Below are positions 1-7,913 of a DNA stretch of 64,000 nucleotides, piece after piece. The DNA lies in the NCBI RefSeq assembly GCF_951229915.1, contig NZ_OX579588.1, positions 1,240,001-1,304,000 on the forward strand. The letters run 5' to 3'. The position numbers and the translations under genes are program-made. The stretch comes from Candidatus Ornithobacterium hominis (lineage in GTDB: Bacteria; Bacteroidota; Bacteroidia; Flavobacteriales; Weeksellaceae). Position 1 is the stretch's first letter. Each line of letters opens with the position of its first letter. The notes beneath the pieces are model-generated. The model did not search any database. It was not told the origin of the DNA and worked only from the letters and a program-made list of their open reading frames with translations.

Positions 1-195
1 GTAAGTCAAGGACAAATATACAAAATAATTTTAAATCACTATAAAATCTGTATAAAGATACAAAATTTCAACCACAAAAACAATATTATTTCATTGTAAA
101 TCAATTATTTGCCTGTTTATTTTAAGCCTTTTGTAAAATGTAAAATGTACTTTGTACAAAAATTCAAAACTCAAAATAGTCTTTCGTCTTTCCTC

Positions 196-522
196 TCATA
201 ACTGCTCTTGTATTTGGTTATTAACCTTCAGGCACACATTGCTTTCATAGGGCATATCACCAATGCCTCTACGGGCATAGTGCAAAACTTCACTCAGCGC
301 ATAGGCCTCATAATATTTCAACTTCACGGCAAAGGGTTTGTTAGGAGCTTCATTGCGTTTATCTACTTGTTTTTTGAGCAGTTTGGTATACACTTCATCA
401 TAGATAGACTGCACCATTTTCTCTGCGGGTGAAATCCCGCCATTGGCAGGAACCTCAGACAAGGCAAAAAGGATAGAATCCAGCTGTTGCAAACTGATCT
501 TGATACTTATTTTATTCATCAT
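196..522 (-). CDS. Hypothetical phage protein, semi-early region
   Basis: This encodes about 108 residues and I do not recognise the family. It is the last gene visible in the leftward run of the Mu-like prophage, in the position where Mu carries its semi-early genes (gemA, mor), but nothing in the sequence shows that function. The ATG at 522 (or the adjacent one at 519) overlaps the end of the preceding gene, which suggests translational coupling. A TTG at 525 is possible but less likely. The residue mix is that of a soluble helical protein with no signal peptide or membrane segment. The 195 bases to its left hold no gene. Confidence 0.6.
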   Translation of the reverse strand: MMNKISIKISLQQLDSILFALSEVPANGGISPAEKMVQSIYDEVYTKLLKKQVDKRNEAPNKPFAVKLKYYEAYALSEVLHYARRGIGDMPYESNVCLKVNNQIQEQL

Positions 523-754
523 CAAATAATTTCAGTTGATTTTTCTCTACTTTTTTAATTTCTTTTTTTAGTCCCGCTTTGGCGTTGATGCCCAGCCAAG
601 TATGGAAAGTTCTGTAACTAATGCCAAACTGTGGGTAAACGTATTGCCAATAAATTTCTTTTAAAAACATATCCTCATCTTGCTCCTGCAGCTGCAATAC
701 AAGCTCTTGCATTTTGATGACACGTTGGTAGAAATTTATTTTATTGTACGCCAT
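512..754 (-). CDS. Hypothetical phage protein
   Basis: This encodes about 80 residues, highly charged and ending in a Lys-rich tail (KKEIKKVEKNQLKLF). The middle part (FGISYRTFHTWLGI) reads like a short helix-turn-helix stretch, so a DNA-binding role is conceivable but not shown. I placed the start at the ATG at 754 (MAYNKINFYQR) because the eight residues upstream from the ATG at 778 are hydrophobic and unlike the rest. It overlaps the next gene downstream by about ten bases, as expected for a packed phage early operon. Confidence 0.55.
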   Translation of the reverse strand: MAYNKINFYQRVIKMQELVLQLQEQDEDMFLKEIYWQYVYPQFGISYRTFHTWLGINAKAGLKKEIKKVEKNQLKLFDDE

Positions 755-822
755 TAGAAAAAAAACTATCTTTGCCATGGTTGGTGGCTCTGTAATTTGT
801 CTTTTGGCAGTTGCAGGGCTTT

Positions 823-1293
823 TTAATTTTCGCTGGGCATGGGTAATTTATTTTTATGATACCACGCCTTGGTATACATCAGTTTGGCATCTTGCTCGTA
901 TTTTGTTACCATGTTTTTGAATTGAGCTATAAGTTGAGGGAACTCATCTATTTTATATTGATTTAAAGGTTTTTTTAGTGGTGAATTTTTCAGCATAAAT
1001 CGGTTAAATCTGCTCCAATCTCCCGGTTCATACAACCCAATGGTTTGAGCACATTTCAGCACTACGGCTCTTTTTTGTTTCAAGACACGCTCCATCTCCA
1101 GATGTTCTAAACGTTTTTGAGCAATTTCTTGCGTTTTTTGGGGTTTATATACGCTCATTAGTGTCATCAGTTCCTTTTCGGTCAGTTCAGCAATTAGTGT
1201 AGTTCTACGCCCACTAATGCCAGATACCGCCAAAGCAATTTCCACGTCTTTCATGCCTCTATTTTGCATAATTTGTTGAAGTTCCGCTACCAT
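823..1293 (-). CDS. Phage protein, possibly GemA-like
   Basis: This encodes 156 residues, basic and mostly helical, with the stretch WSRFNRFMLKNSPLKKPLNQ near residues 92-111. It lies after the DUF3164 and recombinase genes in the leftward early operon, where Mu-like phages of Gram-negative hosts usually carry a gemA (DUF1018/gp16) gene. The tryptophan-rich C-terminal half and the position fit that family, but the similarity is only by eye. There is no signal peptide or membrane segment. The ATG at 1293 follows the tRNA-like sequence by 17 bases. Confidence 0.5.
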   Translation of the reverse strand: MVAELQQIMQNRGMKDVEIALAVSGISGRRTTLIAELTEKELMTLMSVYKPQKTQEIAQKRLEHLEMERVLKQKRAVVLKCAQTIGLYEPGDWSRFNRFMLKNSPLKKPLNQYKIDEFPQLIAQFKNMVTKYEQDAKLMYTKAWYHKNKLPMPSEN

Positions 1294-1309
1294 AGATTTA
1301 ATTTTTTTG

Positions 1310-1382
1310 TTCCCCTGGCAGGATTCGAACCTGCATTCCAGTCCTTATATTTCTTTGCTATTACCAGTTATACGACAGGGGA
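1310..1382 (-). tRNA. tRNA-like sequence with a non-folding anticodon arm
   Basis: Read on the minus strand this is a 73-nt tRNA shell. A 7-bp acceptor stem pairs TCCCCTG with CAGGGGA. A D-arm has the invariant A14, G18-G19 and A21. A perfect 5-bp T stem (GCAGG/CCTGC) encloses a TTCGAAT loop, and the segment lengths are canonical. The anticodon arm does not pair: positions 27-31 read AAAGA against GGACT at 39-43, and position 33 is A instead of U. It is probably a decayed tRNA, or one whose anticodon arm was replaced, carried by the prophage. If the spacing is taken literally the anticodon would be UAU, but I would not assign an identity. Confidence 0.5.
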
Positions 1383-1394
1383 AATGCTTTTGCT

Positions 1395-1637
1395 TTATAA
1401 TATCATTTTCCCAACTGCAAGCCCAGCCAAAGCTCCTGAACTCGCACCAGCGGCATAAATCAGCTTATCCATAAACCCTCCGAACGCCACACGTTTCACA
1501 TTATAGGTCCAAATGAAGCTTATCATAAACGAAGCTCCAGCCACGCCTAAGTATTCTTCTTTTGCTACAAAATAGGTGTTCGCACTCACAAAGAACACTT
1601 GCATAAATCCCGTTGTAAATAGTTTTAGTTTATCCAT
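1395..1637 (-). CDS. Small membrane protein of the prophage
   Basis: This encodes 80 residues with two or three hydrophobic segments: about 5-22, 30-45, and a Gly/Ala-rich one at 60-78. There is no cleavable signal. Small proteins of this kind are common in transposable phages of Bacteroidota, and a holin-like or superinfection-exclusion role is possible. The sequence itself shows only that it is a membrane protein. It lies between the tRNA-like sequence and the first 68-bp direct repeat, on the same strand as the rest of the early operon. Confidence 0.6.
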   Translation of the reverse strand: MDKLKLFTTGFMQVFFVSANTYFVAKEEYLGVAGASFMISFIWTYNVKRVAFGGFMDKLIYAAGASSGALAGLAVGKMIL

Positions 1638-1682
1638 ATTATAAACTTTTGTCTTTTTTTTTAATCAAGGTTTTTTTTAAAG

Positions 1683-1750
1683 CTTTATCCTATCCCCAGC
1701 CCTTTCCCAAGGAAAGGGAGTTGACGTGCATTTAAAAATCTCATTTTTTT
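1683..1750. repeat. 68-bp direct repeat, copy A, with REP-like palindrome
   Basis: This block is identical base for base to 2408-2475. Inside it is a perfect hairpin (CCCTTTCC, loop CAA, GGAAAGGG, 1700-1718). Both copies are edged by the AAGGCTT-type word seen throughout the window. The two copies bracket the serine recombinase gene, so the 725-bp stretch looks like a discrete cassette. Confidence 0.85.
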
Positions 1751-1766
1751 CAAGGCTTTATAAATT

Positions 1767-2390
1767 TTATTGTTTCGTCCAGCCCCCTTGGGTTTCTAAT
1801 TCTTGTTTCTTTACAAAATCACTTACGGTTACTCTGTGAACGCCCAAAATCCTACCGATGGCAGAGTAAGACACTTTTTTGTCGAGTAACTCTTGTATTT
1901 TCTCTTCTTGCCCAGTTAACTTTGTTTTGGCTGATTTACTGCCAACTGGACGCCCCAAGATAACTCCTTCAGCACGTTTCCTTGCTAGTGCTTCTTTGGT
2001 TCGTTGGGAAATTAAATTTCGTTCGATTTCAGCAGATAGGCCAAAGGCAAATGCTAGTACTTTCGAGCTAATATCACTTCCTAATCGGTAGTTATCTTTG
2101 ATTGTCCACACCTGAATATCACGGTTCATACACTCGTTGAGCACGCCCATAATCATAAGTAAGTTCCGACCTAAACGAGAGAGTTCAGAGCAAATAAGGA
2201 TGTCGCCTTTTTTCATTTTCTTGATTAATTTCCCAAGTTTTCGATCATCTACTTTCTTTGTTCCTGAAATAGTTTCTTCAAACCATTTATCTACCAGTAT
2301 ATTTTGCCTTTCACAAAAGTTATTAATCTCATAACGTTGGTTCTCTACCGTTTGCTTGTCTGTACTTACTCTAATGTATCCGTAAATCAT
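1767..2390 (-). CDS. Serine recombinase, Mpi-like DNA invertase family
   Basis: This encodes a 207-residue small serine recombinase. The N-terminal catalytic domain opens with YIRVSTDKQ (nucleophile Ser9) and carries SELSRLGRNL. The long E-helix region (AFGLSAEIERNLISQRTKEA) is followed by a Hin-type helix-turn-helix (about 170-192). It closely resembles the Mpi-type invertases of Bacteroides that flip promoters. The gene is bracketed by identical 68-bp direct repeats and so may be a later insertion into the phage operon. Direct rather than inverted repeats would favour excision or duplication over inversion. No invertible promoter or inverted repeat pair was seen nearby. Confidence 0.88.
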   Translation of the reverse strand: MIYGYIRVSTDKQTVENQRYEINNFCERQNILVDKWFEETISGTKKVDDRKLGKLIKKMKKGDILICSELSRLGRNLLMIMGVLNECMNRDIQVWTIKDNYRLGSDISSKVLAFAFGLSAEIERNLISQRTKEALARKRAEGVILGRPVGSKSAKTKLTGQEEKIQELLDKKVSYSAIGRILGVHRVTVSDFVKKQELETQGGWTKQ

Positions 2391-2407
2391 TTTATTTTTT
2401 TTTAAGG

Positions 2408-2475
2408 CTTTATCCTATCCCCAGCCCTTTCCCAAGGAAAGGGAGTTGACGTGCATTTAAAAATCTCATTTTTTT
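2408..2475. repeat. 68-bp direct repeat, copy B, with REP-like palindrome
   Basis: This is identical to 1683-1750 and in the same orientation, with the hairpin at 2425-2443. It ends in a T run followed by TTAAGGCTTAA. It lies just upstream of the recombinase start codon (2390), so it may carry or influence that gene's promoter. Confidence 0.85.
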
Positions 2476-2552
2476 TAAGGCTTAATTTTTTTTTAGTATG
2501 CTGGCGTTCCCGATTTCAGGAACGCCAGGTTTTTTGTCTCGGGCACGAGGCA

Positions 2553-3236
2553 TTAAGCTTTGTATTTTTTGTGGACTGGGAAAAGTGCTTCCACATCCGT
2601 TCCCTCTGGGAAATCAACCGAAGTGATAGAAAGCGGCACACTCACTTTTTTGCCCTGTGCATCTGTAACGCTCGCCTCAATATAGAATGCCGAACGCATA
2701 GGTTTATAAGATTGTCTAATGATGTTCACCGCATCTGTAAATGTTTCATCATTCCATTCTTCTGCTAATTTGGTAAGCTCCAGAACACGGCTTGCTTTCA
2801 AATTACCCTTAGCATCTTTTTTCAGCAATTGATTTACTGCATGCACCAATTTGCCAGTCGCTTCATCTTTAGCAAGAGAGGTGATAAACTCTTTTACCTT
2901 ATCAATCCCCGCCGTTACAGTATCGTCCCAATTGTCCAGCACACGAAATCCGTAGGTAATCGTATTACCCTTGTCATCAGAAAACGTATGTGATTGCTGA
3001 GTATCTTTCACGTTGTAAGCATTATTTTTCAAATCCAGTAAAATCTTTGAATCCTTGAATATAGAAAGCTTCAATGCAGATAGCTGTTCGCTACACGCTT
3101 TGATATTTTCCATAAAGCCTGGTAAATATTCGTTTACCATTTTTTTGTAGGCAACTCTATCCTGTTGTTTGGCTTCATTTCTACGCTTCAACTCCTCTTG
3201 AAGCTCTTTTTCTGATAATTGTGATAAATCTTTCAT
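2553..3236 (-). CDS. DUF3164 phage protein
   Basis: This encodes 227 residues. The N-terminal 50 residues are a charged helix (QLSEKELQEELKRRNEAKQQ). The middle and C-terminal parts match the DUF3164 pattern known from Mu-like phages, including MRSAFYIEASVTDAQGKKVS followed by a beta-rich end. Its biochemical role is not known. It follows the MuA/MuB genes in the same orientation, as in other transposable phages of Bacteroidota. The start at 3236 is the only good candidate. Confidence 0.75.
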   Translation of the reverse strand: MKDLSQLSEKELQEELKRRNEAKQQDRVAYKKMVNEYLPGFMENIKACSEQLSALKLSIFKDSKILLDLKNNAYNVKDTQQSHTFSDDKGNTITYGFRVLDNWDDTVTAGIDKVKEFITSLAKDEATGKLVHAVNQLLKKDAKGNLKASRVLELTKLAEEWNDETFTDAVNIIRQSYKPMRSAFYIEASVTDAQGKKVSVPLSITSVDFPEGTDVEALFPVHKKYKA

Positions 3237-3274
3237 CTTTTAATTATTTGTTGTTTGTTATTAATATTAACTCT

Positions 3275-3496
3275 TCACCCCTCCCAAAGGTTGGAACTCC
3301 CCTCCTTTGGTAGCGTTATTTTTACCCCCCTCCTTTGGAGGGGCTGGGGGAGGATTAATTGTTCATAAAAAGCATTCCATTCCGCATCAGATAATGTGTG
3401 AAACGGAGCCAACCAGTCTCCCAATTCATTTCTTAGAACAGCTTTGCCGTTCACTTTGTAGGCATCGCTATGTAATTTTTCAATTTTAAAGTTCAT
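3275..3496 (-). CDS. Hypothetical phage protein with a REP-derived C-terminus
   Basis: This encodes 73 residues. The first 45 or so (MNFKIEKLHSDAYKVNGKAV and on to the EWNAFYEQL stretch) look like a normal small protein of unknown function. The last ~28 residues (QPLQRRGVKITLPKEG) are encoded by a palindromic intergenic repeat that has run into the gene. The native protein was probably shorter, with the repeat having replaced its original end. It sits between the DUF3164 gene and a short TTG-start frame. Confidence 0.5.
   Translation of the reverse strand: MNFKIEKLHSDAYKVNGKAVLRNELGDWLAPFHTLSDAEWNAFYEQLILPQPLQRRGVKITLPKEGSSNLWEG
3284..3357. repeat. REP-like palindromic element
   Basis: The core is a perfect hairpin CCCCTCC-TTT-GGAGGGG at 3327-3343, followed by GCTGGGGGAGG. 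A related partial copy (CCCCTCCTTTGG) lies just to its left at 3299-3310. It is the same kind of element as the palindromes in the two 68-bp repeats, read in the opposite orientation. Elements with this CCCCAGCCC / GGGCTGGGG signature are common in Bacteroidota intergenic DNA. Confidence 0.7.
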
Positions 3497-3503
3497 TTAA
3501 ATG

Positions 3504-3641
3504 TTATTTAATCGTTGTTTGAATATTGTAATGTAATTCTTGTAGCTCCTTTATTTTTGGGTAACTTTGAATATCTAAATCAAAAGGAACGTTAATTGTT
3601 TTCTCTCTTGCTCTCACCTCAATAGCTTCATTTCTCTTCAA
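3504..3641 (-). CDS. Possible 45-residue phage protein with TTG start
   Basis: An open frame of 45 codons ends in TAA at 3504-3506. Its content looks protein-like (NEAIEVRAREKTINVPFDLD). It has no ATG; the best start is a TTG at 3641, and a stop lies seven codons upstream of that. It fills the otherwise empty gap between the MuB gene and the 73-residue gene. It could be a real small early gene or the remainder of one that lost its start. No function can be given. Confidence 0.35.
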   Translation of the reverse strand: MKRNEAIEVRAREKTINVPFDLDIQSYPKIKELQELHYNIQTTIK

Positions 3642-3666
3642 AACCCTGTGAATCTAGTACCTGCGG

Positions 3667-4599
3667 TTACGCTGCTTCTGACTCTCTTTCATTTTGATTT
3701 TTTTGAATGATTAATTCTCTTTTCACGATTCTTTTTAGCCTTCTCAAATCTTCTACAACCTTGAATGTTTGATTGTTTTTTGTGATAGAAACGGGCTCGC
3801 ATTCATTGAAAATTCGGCTAATGATTTCTTTATTTTTTATGCCGTTAGCCTCACATATCAAGGTTACATCTTTGGAGGTTGCACCAATCAATCCTATGAA
3901 TTTTCTGCCAAATCGGCTACTGAGCTCATCGTAGCCTAATTTGTTATACTTCACGCCTTTATCAAACGTCAATGCTAAATTTTCTGTGCCGCTAATGACA
4001 ACCCCCATCTTGTCCTCAAGCTCATTAAATAGGTAAATGAAAAAACGTAAAGCAGTTGGTTTCAATTTATCAGCTTCATCTATTACCAGAAGTGGCTTTT
4101 TGCCCGTTCTATCTTTGAAAAAATCTACTACAATGGTTGAAAGTACATCAACAGAACGGTAACCTTTGCCAGGGTTTTGCCCCAATACACGGCACAGCTC
4201 TAACAAAAACTCTCTGCGAGCCCATTCCCTTGCTTGGATATAGAAAACATGATTGTTATGCTCTAAATCGGCATACATTTTAAGTGCTGCCGTCTTTCCG
4301 CTGCCTGCTTTGTGGCTAATCCCCATGAATAAGCATGCGTCTTTAGCGTCATTCAATGTATTGCTTATCATTTTGAAATTCAGCGTTTCGGCTAAATTCC
4401 AGCCTTGGAATCCATAACCAAGGTTATTGGCAACTTTCAGCCATAACTCTTCTTTAATCAATTCCCAGTTGTCATTTCGCATTTGTGAAATGGTTGCTGT
4501 TGAAACTTTTGCCTTATTGGCTACATTAGCATAGCTACCAAGGCGTATTTTTTCTGTTTCAATCAGCTGAACGACTTCATTTTTTTGTACATTTGTCAT
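3667..4599 (-). CDS. MuB-like transposition target-capture ATPase
   Basis: This encodes a 310-residue AAA+ ATPase. Residues 1-60 form a helix-turn-helix domain (KAKVSTATISQMRND). The Walker A motif is GISHKAGSGKT (93-103) and Walker B is LLVIDEAD (170-177). In Mu, MuB binds DNA with ATP, delivers target DNA to the transposase and gives target immunity; the N-terminal HTH and single ATPase domain fit that. Its start codon overlaps the transposase stop by one base (ATGA-type junction), so the pair is translationally coupled. Confidence 0.87.
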   Translation of the reverse strand: MTNVQKNEVVQLIETEKIRLGSYANVANKAKVSTATISQMRNDNWELIKEELWLKVANNLGYGFQGWNLAETLNFKMISNTLNDAKDACLFMGISHKAGSGKTAALKMYADLEHNNHVFYIQAREWARREFLLELCRVLGQNPGKGYRSVDVLSTIVVDFFKDRTGKKPLLVIDEADKLKPTALRFFIYLFNELEDKMGVVISGTENLALTFDKGVKYNKLGYDELSSRFGRKFIGLIGATSKDVTLICEANGIKNKEIISRIFNECEPVSITKNNQTFKVVEDLRRLKRIVKRELIIQKNQNERESEAA

Positions 4600-6773
4600 C
4601 AGTAATTGTTTTTATTAGTTCGTAAAAATGATTCTTCATCAAAGTCATCGGGTTCATAATCATAGCCCGATGCTTTTTTTATAGGTTCGCTCAATGCTTT
4701 TAGTGCATAGTAGTCTTCTGCTGAATTTGTCTCATCTTTTGCTCCATACCTGCCCAGCATTAGTGTATCCTCCCCAGGTGCAATGATATTTTCTAATTCA
4801 GTTTTTCTGTATTCATCTATCAAGGCCGCACGGGCTTGTGCAATGCCCACACCGCTCATCTCTTTTTGTGGGCCATATTTTTGCGGTTTTATAAATTCAT
4901 CTGCTTGGCACAAGAATTTTAAAAGGCTTCCATGTTTTTCATATAAAAAGACACGGCTCAAATCTTCATAATCATAGCTTAAAACTACTTTTTTGCCATG
5001 GTAATTGCTAATTACTTCGTAATCCTCATCAGAAATCATATAACACAGTTCCATTTTTGAAATTTCTGTGTTTATCATTCCACTGTTTTTGATAGTAATT
5101 TCTTTATGCAGGCCAAAGAGCATATCAATGCTGTGTTGCTCTATATAGATGACGTGCGGTTTCAACGAAGCTTCATGTAGCTGCTTGGGTGTTCTGTGTT
5201 CTTCAGCATGTTTGCGGCTGTAGTAACTGTAAGGGATTTCCCTCCATTGTTCCACGCAAGTTTCAGCCTCACGCCTTGCTTTAGACACATCCCAATCCTC
5301 TTGTTTAGATATTTTTTTTATTTCTTTCAAATATTCTGGGCTTCTGTGGGCGTTGATTCTCCTTGATTGCACACCTTCACCATAGTAATATTTATTGCCC
5401 ATTAATACGACACTTTGCAAAGTACCAAACCAACGCTCAACGCCAGCTTTTGCGTTTGCTGAATGTGAAATCGTAACTTGAACGCCCATCGTTTCCAGTC
5501 GCTCTATCATATTCTTTCCAGCTTCTGAGTTATGACCTGGGAAACGGTCTGTTACCAATTCATATGGTAGGTATCCAGCCGTTTCGCAAGCCATTTTCAT
5601 GGCACGAGCAAACATCAAATGGTTTTCTGCATAGTCAAATGAATATCCTAACACATCACCACTATGCACATCACGTACCGCCATTACAAACAGGAATCTT
5701 TCTTTGCCGTCTTTGGCTTTGTGGCCAATCATATTGATACGAGTTGCATCTATCTGCCAGCAGTCACCCGCATACAAAGCATTCTGATAAGGAATATAAT
5801 GCCTATAAACTTGGCTTTTATTACTGCTTCCAAATCTCTTGTTAGCAGTTAAAAAGTTAGTTTTAGGGTCTTCAAATATGTTCATTCCAAACCATCTACG
5901 GTTGGGTGCTTTTTTACCTGTTCTGTAGCACATATCTTTTACTTGGCGTATGATATGTTCATTAGAAAAATTTTGTGGCATTTGGCGCATCTGCATCACC
6001 CAGCTCCATACCTCTGGGTCATTATATTGCTCAGCATTGCTATTACCTTTGCGTGGCAATTGAATAACATCTGCTATAGAGGTGCCATCTTGCACCATTT
6101 GCACCTTTTCCTTCAATCGCAGTGGATTGTGCGGAATATAACGCAAGTCTAATTTGCTCAAAATAGGGCTTAAATCATTGTATATCGCATTAGCCGTTCC
6201 TGGGTAATCTTGTAATTCATGTAAAATAAACTCTATCGCCGCACAGGCTTTAGCCAATGCAATCCTATGTATATCTTTCTCCTCACTATAGCAGTGCAGA
6301 TAATCTTTATAGTAACGATTTATATAGCGCTTAAAATTAGTTTCAAGCGTTGAAATTTGTTTGTTTTCTGTCGCTTTTTGATAGTTTTTTACCAATTCCG
6401 TAGCATCACCAAAGGCGTTTCTGTAGTAGGTAGGTTTGCGGTTCGGTATCGCAGCTAAATCATAATAAAACCCACCATTGATTTTTGCCCAACGCCAACT
6501 TTTACCAGTAGCGGGCAGAATATTGTGATGTCGGTAACAGGGCTGAACTGATTTCTTGTAAGAAGGACGAGCTCTTTTTCTAAAATATCCCTCACCAATT
6601 CCACAAACGTCAATAACAAGGCGTTCAGAAAGCCAAATGGTATCACCTTCTGAATTTTTTCTTATTAATATGTCGCCTTGTTGTAAATTCATTTTAAATT
6701 TAATTGTCCCCGCCAAAGACTCGAACTTTGGAGTGTTCCACTCGGGATATTTCACTATATTTATGGCATTCAA
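4599..6773 (-). CDS. MuA-like DDE transposase
   Basis: This encodes a 724-residue transposase. The N-terminal third carries DNA-binding helices. The retroviral-integrase-fold core follows, with catalytic D342 (CWQIDAT), D409 (LVTDRFPGH) and E446 (AGVERWFG). The C-terminal part is the Mu-type beta-barrel and tail that contacts MuB. It catalyses cutting and strand transfer at the phage ends. The ATG at 6692 (MNLQQGDILIRK) is an alternative start and would give a 697-residue protein. No frameshift or missing catalytic residue is visible, so the transposition module looks intact. Confidence 0.9.
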   Translation of the reverse strand: MNAINIVKYPEWNTPKFESLAGTIKFKMNLQQGDILIRKNSEGDTIWLSERLVIDVCGIGEGYFRKRARPSYKKSVQPCYRHHNILPATGKSWRWAKINGGFYYDLAAIPNRKPTYYRNAFGDATELVKNYQKATENKQISTLETNFKRYINRYYKDYLHCYSEEKDIHRIALAKACAAIEFILHELQDYPGTANAIYNDLSPILSKLDLRYIPHNPLRLKEKVQMVQDGTSIADVIQLPRKGNSNAEQYNDPEVWSWVMQMRQMPQNFSNEHIIRQVKDMCYRTGKKAPNRRWFGMNIFEDPKTNFLTANKRFGSSNKSQVYRHYIPYQNALYAGDCWQIDATRINMIGHKAKDGKERFLFVMAVRDVHSGDVLGYSFDYAENHLMFARAMKMACETAGYLPYELVTDRFPGHNSEAGKNMIERLETMGVQVTISHSANAKAGVERWFGTLQSVVLMGNKYYYGEGVQSRRINAHRSPEYLKEIKKISKQEDWDVSKARREAETCVEQWREIPYSYYSRKHAEEHRTPKQLHEASLKPHVIYIEQHSIDMLFGLHKEITIKNSGMINTEISKMELCYMISDEDYEVISNYHGKKVVLSYDYEDLSRVFLYEKHGSLLKFLCQADEFIKPQKYGPQKEMSGVGIAQARAALIDEYRKTELENIIAPGEDTLMLGRYGAKDETNSAEDYYALKALSEPIKKASGYDYEPDDFDEESFLRTNKNNY

Positions 6774-6817
6774 CCCAAAAATGGATAGTGATATGAAAAG
6801 AATTGAAATTGTTAATT

Positions 6818-7132
6818 TTATTTTCTTCTTATTTGATGTAGATTTTCTGTAATCATTTTTAAAAAAATGTCTTCGTATAAGGAAAAAAGTTTTGTTTGAG
6901 TTTCTTTATCAAGGACGTTCCCTTTGTTGTCTAAAACTTTGAAAACATAAAGTCCGTTAATCCTAACATCATAAAGCGAGGCAAGGTCGTCGTCGTCATA
7001 GCCCCTATCTACTACAAACTCTTCTTCATCAAAATATGCAGCATCAAAAGTTAACTCCGTTTCATCTTTAAAGTATACAATAAAGATGTTTTCTTCTCTT
7101 ATTATGCCTTGGTAGTTTTTTAACTTTTCCAT
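6818..7132 (-). CDS. Hypothetical acidic phage early protein
   Basis: This encodes 104 residues, strongly acidic, with a DRGYDDDD cluster near residues 43-50 and a beta-rich first half. I do not recognise the family. Its start overlaps the preceding gene's stop by one base, so the two are coupled. It lies just upstream of the transposase, where Mu-like phages carry small accessory early genes. Confidence 0.5.
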   Translation of the reverse strand: MEKLKNYQGIIREENIFIVYFKDETELTFDAAYFDEEEFVVDRGYDDDDLASLYDVRINGLYVFKVLDNKGNVLDKETQTKLFSLYEDIFLKMITENLHQIRRK

Positions 7133-7563
7133 TATTTTTCTCTTTCTTTTCTCTTTTTATACTCGTGTAAAACCCCGATATGCATTTTAGAAGTTTCTCT
7201 TTCTAAATCCGAATAATCAATAGAAACCTTATCAGCAACATAAATGAGACTTTGGTCTGTGCTATTCTCTGAGTCTAAACTATACTTGAATTCTCTTACC
7301 AATTCATATATCTGATTTTCTCTACACATGATTTCATTGTATAATTTTTCAAGCTTTAAATATTTTTCTAAAATCACATCTCGCCTCTCCAGCCACTCAT
7401 TACGTTCTTCTTCAGATATTTCAACTATCTCGTTATCATTGTCGGTACTTCGAACCCCCACGTTGTCCTTGTTGAAGTCAACGCGCACAACGAAAACGCC
7501 GCTCTCATTCTCATTCTCAAATAGAATATGGTCTCTGTAAATAGTAGTTTCTTTGATTTTCAT
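7132..7563 (-). CDS. Hypothetical charged phage early protein
   Basis: This encodes 143 residues rich in Glu, Lys and Asp. A predicted helical, coiled-coil-like stretch spans about residues 50-90 (SEEERNEWLERRDVILEKYL). The function is not recognised. It overlaps the following gene by one base. There is no signal peptide or membrane segment. Confidence 0.5.
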   Translation of the reverse strand: MKIKETTIYRDHILFENENESGVFVVRVDFNKDNVGVRSTDNDNEIVEISEEERNEWLERRDVILEKYLKLEKLYNEIMCRENQIYELVREFKYSLDSENSTDQSLIYVADKVSIDYSDLERETSKMHIGVLHEYKKRKEREK

Positions 7564-7588
7564 AACTTTATGTTTTGGATGTTTTTTT

Positions 7589-7714
7589 CTATTTTAGTGA
7601 CTGCACCTCTTTTTTGTTTTTAAAATGATTTGTTTCCAATAACTTCTTGCAGTATTCAGCGACTAACGCTTCGTGCTTTGTCATCGGCTGAGTATTATGG
7701 GTTTCTTTAGGCAT
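7589..7714 (-). CDS. Small phage protein, 41 residues
   Basis: A 42-codon frame starts with ATG at 7714 (MPKETHNTQPMTKHEALVAE) and ends with TAG at 7589. It fills the gap between two early genes and overlaps the stop of the one upstream by eight bases, matching the packing of the operon. The content is hydrophilic and Lys-rich, with a helix around EALVAEYCKKLLE. The function is unknown. Confidence 0.45.
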   Translation of the reverse strand: MPKETHNTQPMTKHEALVAEYCKKLLETNHFKNKKEVQSLK

Positions 7715-7913
7715 GATTTATTTGTTTTTCAAATTGATAGAAAGGTTTATTAAAAACAGAAATAATGTAAGTTTCTTTAACAGGGAATCCGCATAAATGC
7801 CAGTGCGTAATTTTATCTACTCTTACAATTTTTTGTACTAATTTTCGCAACGAATTAGCATCATTGCATGGTTGGTTTGGATTTTTCATTTTATAAGTAT
7901 TATTGGTTAGCAT
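7707..7913 (-). CDS. Hypothetical small phage early protein
   Basis: This encodes 68 residues from the ATG at 7913, or 60 from the ATG at 7889 (MKNPNQPCNDANSL). It is a mixed hydrophilic and aromatic sequence with no recognised domain. It is the second gene of the leftward early operon and overlaps the end of the Ner-like gene if the first ATG is used. Confidence 0.45.
   Translation of the reverse strand: MLTNNTYKMKNPNQPCNDANSLRKLVQKIVRVDKITHWHLCGFPVKETYIISVFNKPFYQFEKQINHA

Noticed and set aside
1264..1458. Plus-strand frame across the tRNA-like sequence
   Set aside because: Its LAGFEPAF stretch is the usual result of reading a tRNA antisense strand and not a protein.
6700..6730. A T-arm-like stem-loop (CAAAG TTCGAGT CTTTG) near the transposase start
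   Set aside because: Only the T stem is present. No matching acceptor or D-arm lies at tRNA distance, and the bases are translated as part of the transposase N-terminus.
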